Part shown: positions 4,580 to 5,242 of the stretch, in pieces | Layout of the letters: each line of letters starts with the position of its first letter | Position numbering within the stretch: the first letter of the stretch is position 1 | The notes under the pieces: model-generated | What the model was told of the DNA's origin: nothing | What the model saw: the letters and a program-made list of their open reading frames with translations, nothing else | Database searches by the model: none | Program-made: the position numbers and the translations under genes | Assembly (NCBI GenBank): GCA_027061705.1 | Contig: JAMOVB010000161.1 | Span: forward strand, 1-5,242 | Source of the DNA: Desulfurococcales archaeon | GTDB lineage: Archaea > Thermoproteota > Thermoprotei_A > Sulfolobales > NBVN01 | Reading direction: 5' to 3' | Length of the DNA: 5,242 nucleotides

Positions 4580-5131
4580 ATGCCTGATAAGAAGCGGAGG
4601 AAGTCCATATTCGAGCTATGGGATGAGATGATCAATAAGATGCTTCGTGAGGTGTGGGAGGAGCTTGACGAGTTCAATCTAGAGACGCGCAGGTTCATGA
4701 GCGAGTTAGAGGAAGCCGCTAAGAGGGAGGGCACAGCGATTCCTGGCAAGCCGCTAATATACGGCTTCAGAATAACCATAGGTCCCGACGGCGTCCCGCG
4801 CATTGAGGAGTTCGGCAACGTTAAGAGGGTTGGGAGGCGCCCGCAGATAACGGAGGAGTCGGAGCCCCTCGTGGATGTTTACGATGAGGGTGATAAGATC
4901 AGGGTTGTCGCCGAGATACCCGGCGTTGAGAAGGAGAAGATAAAGCTGAAGGTATCCGGGGGTAAGTTAATCATAAGAGCCTCCAACACCAACAGGAAGT
5001 ACTACAAGGAAGTAGAGCTTCCTGCGGAGGTCGATATTAAGAACGCGAAGGCTAGGTACAGGAACGGCGTGTTAGAGATTGAGATACCTAAGAAGGAGGG
5101 TGGCGAGGAAGTAGGTATTAAGGTTGAGTAG
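4580..5131 (+). CDS. hsp20: Archaeal small heat-shock protein, Hsp20/alpha-crystallin family
   Basis: A 183-residue ATP-independent holdase chaperone that would bind unfolding proteins and assemble into oligomers in the cytoplasm. The N-terminal 55 residues are charged and helical (FELWDEMINKMLREVWEELD). Next comes the signature KPLIYGFRITIGPDG...FGN (about 57-80), typical of a larger archaeal Hsp20 subclass. The alpha-crystallin domain runs from about 96 to 170: PLVDVYDEGDKIRVVAEIPG, then ELPAEVDIKNAKARYRNG, and the conserved NGVLEIEIPKK. A C-terminal GIKVE gives an I-x-V-type motif used in oligomer contacts. I start at ATG 4580 because GGTGG (4570-4574) lies 5 nt upstream; an in-frame GTG at 4571 would add three residues but overlaps that ribosome site. 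It has its own TATA box, is not obviously in an operon, and overlaps the downstream minus-strand ZPR1-like gene by 14 bp. Confidence 0.95.
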   Translation: MPDKKRRKSIFELWDEMINKMLREVWEELDEFNLETRRFMSELEEAAKREGTAIPGKPLIYGFRITIGPDGVPRIEEFGNVKRVGRRPQITEESEPLVDVYDEGDKIRVVAEIPGVEKEKIKLKVSGGKLIIRASNTNRKYYKEVELPAEVDIKNAKARYRNGVLEIEIPKKEGGEEVGIKVE

Positions 5132-5242
5132 CGTCTTTTCCCCGCTTTGTAGGCGCTCTAGCGTCCTCGTCCTTAAGAGGCTCTTCAACGACCTTAACAC
5201 CCTCACCCCTCACTGCACTCTTGCCCGTGGGGTCCTCTATAA
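5118..5242 (-). CDS. C-terminal end of a probable ZPR1-family zinc protein
   Basis: A minus-strand frame enters from the right edge; its first whole codon is at 5240-5238 and it reads 40 residues to a TAA at 5118. It begins IEDPTGKSAVRGEGVKVV and ends in a charged tail (EDARAPTKRGKDATQP). The segment 'IEDPTGKSA' matches the conserved end of ZPR1 proteins ('ieDP.GnSaI'), in both eukaryotes and archaeal ZPR1-related proteins. ZPR1 binds translation elongation factor 1A and in yeast assists its folding. The asparagine usual in 'GNS' is lysine here. The zinc fingers lie outside the window, so the call rests on about a dozen residues. The other two minus-strand frames are closed by stops. It overlaps the end of the Hsp20 gene by 14 bp, convergently. 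Confidence 0.55.
   Translation of the reverse strand, partial: IEDPTGKSAVRGEGVKVVEEPLKDEDARAPTKRGKDATQP

Noticed and set aside
4615..4640. GATGA-type sequence resembling a C box of a C/D sRNA
   Set aside because: It lies inside the Hsp20 coding region and has no matching D box (CTGA) or second box pair at sRNA spacing.
4253..4818. Minus-strand open frames opposite the 4281 gene and the Hsp20 gene
   Set aside because: Ser/Thr-rich translations with no recognisable motif; the plus-strand genes are better supported by promoters, ribosome sites and, for Hsp20, family motifs.

Overview
The window looks like chromosomal DNA from a thermophilic crenarchaeon (Thermoproteota). The grounds are: short TATA-box promoters with 10-15 nt leaders and GGTG-type ribosome sites, frequent GTG/TTG starts, tightly packed genes, small C2H2-type zinc-finger and ribbon-helix-helix regulators of the kind common in Crenarchaeota, and an archaeal-type Hsp20. 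GC content is near 50%. I would not name a genus from sequence alone. I see no tRNA, rRNA, CRISPR array, transposon or insertion sequence.

Layout. (1) At 2-154 (+) is the C-terminal end of an unidentified protein, overlapping tail-to-tail with the next gene. (2) At 2160-140 (-) are two genes: a small protein with a probable helix-turn-helix and a C2H2 zinc finger, then a 526-residue radical SAM protein with a B12-binding-like N-terminal region. (3) A 200-bp divergent regulatory region separates these from a plus-strand group at 2382-3889: a ribbon-helix-helix (RHH) regulator, an 89-residue C2H2-like zinc protein, and a protein related to FAD-dependent amine-oxidase/protoporphyrinogen-oxidase flavoproteins whose N-terminal dinucleotide loop is eroded. 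(4) At 4207-3875 (-) is a small protein with a possible thioredoxin-like fold but no cysteines. It diverges from an unrecognised 81-residue protein (4281-4526, +), and one shared TATA element lies exactly midway between the two start codons. (5) At 4580-5131 (+) is an Hsp20/alpha-crystallin chaperone. (6) At 5242-5118 (-) is the C-terminal end of a probable ZPR1-family zinc protein.

How the parts may relate. The zinc-protein and flavoprotein-like genes sit close enough (11 nt or less) to be one transcript with translational coupling. The RHH gene upstream has inverted repeats around its promoter that could be an autoregulatory operator. Hsp20 and ZPR1 both belong to protein folding and are convergent neighbours. 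All three convergent junctions overlap by 14-15 bp, which leaves no intergenic space for terminators and predicts antisense 3' ends. No complete known defence or mobile system is visible. The least explained parts are the zinc-protein/flavoprotein pair, the RHH operator region and the shared-TATA divergent pair.
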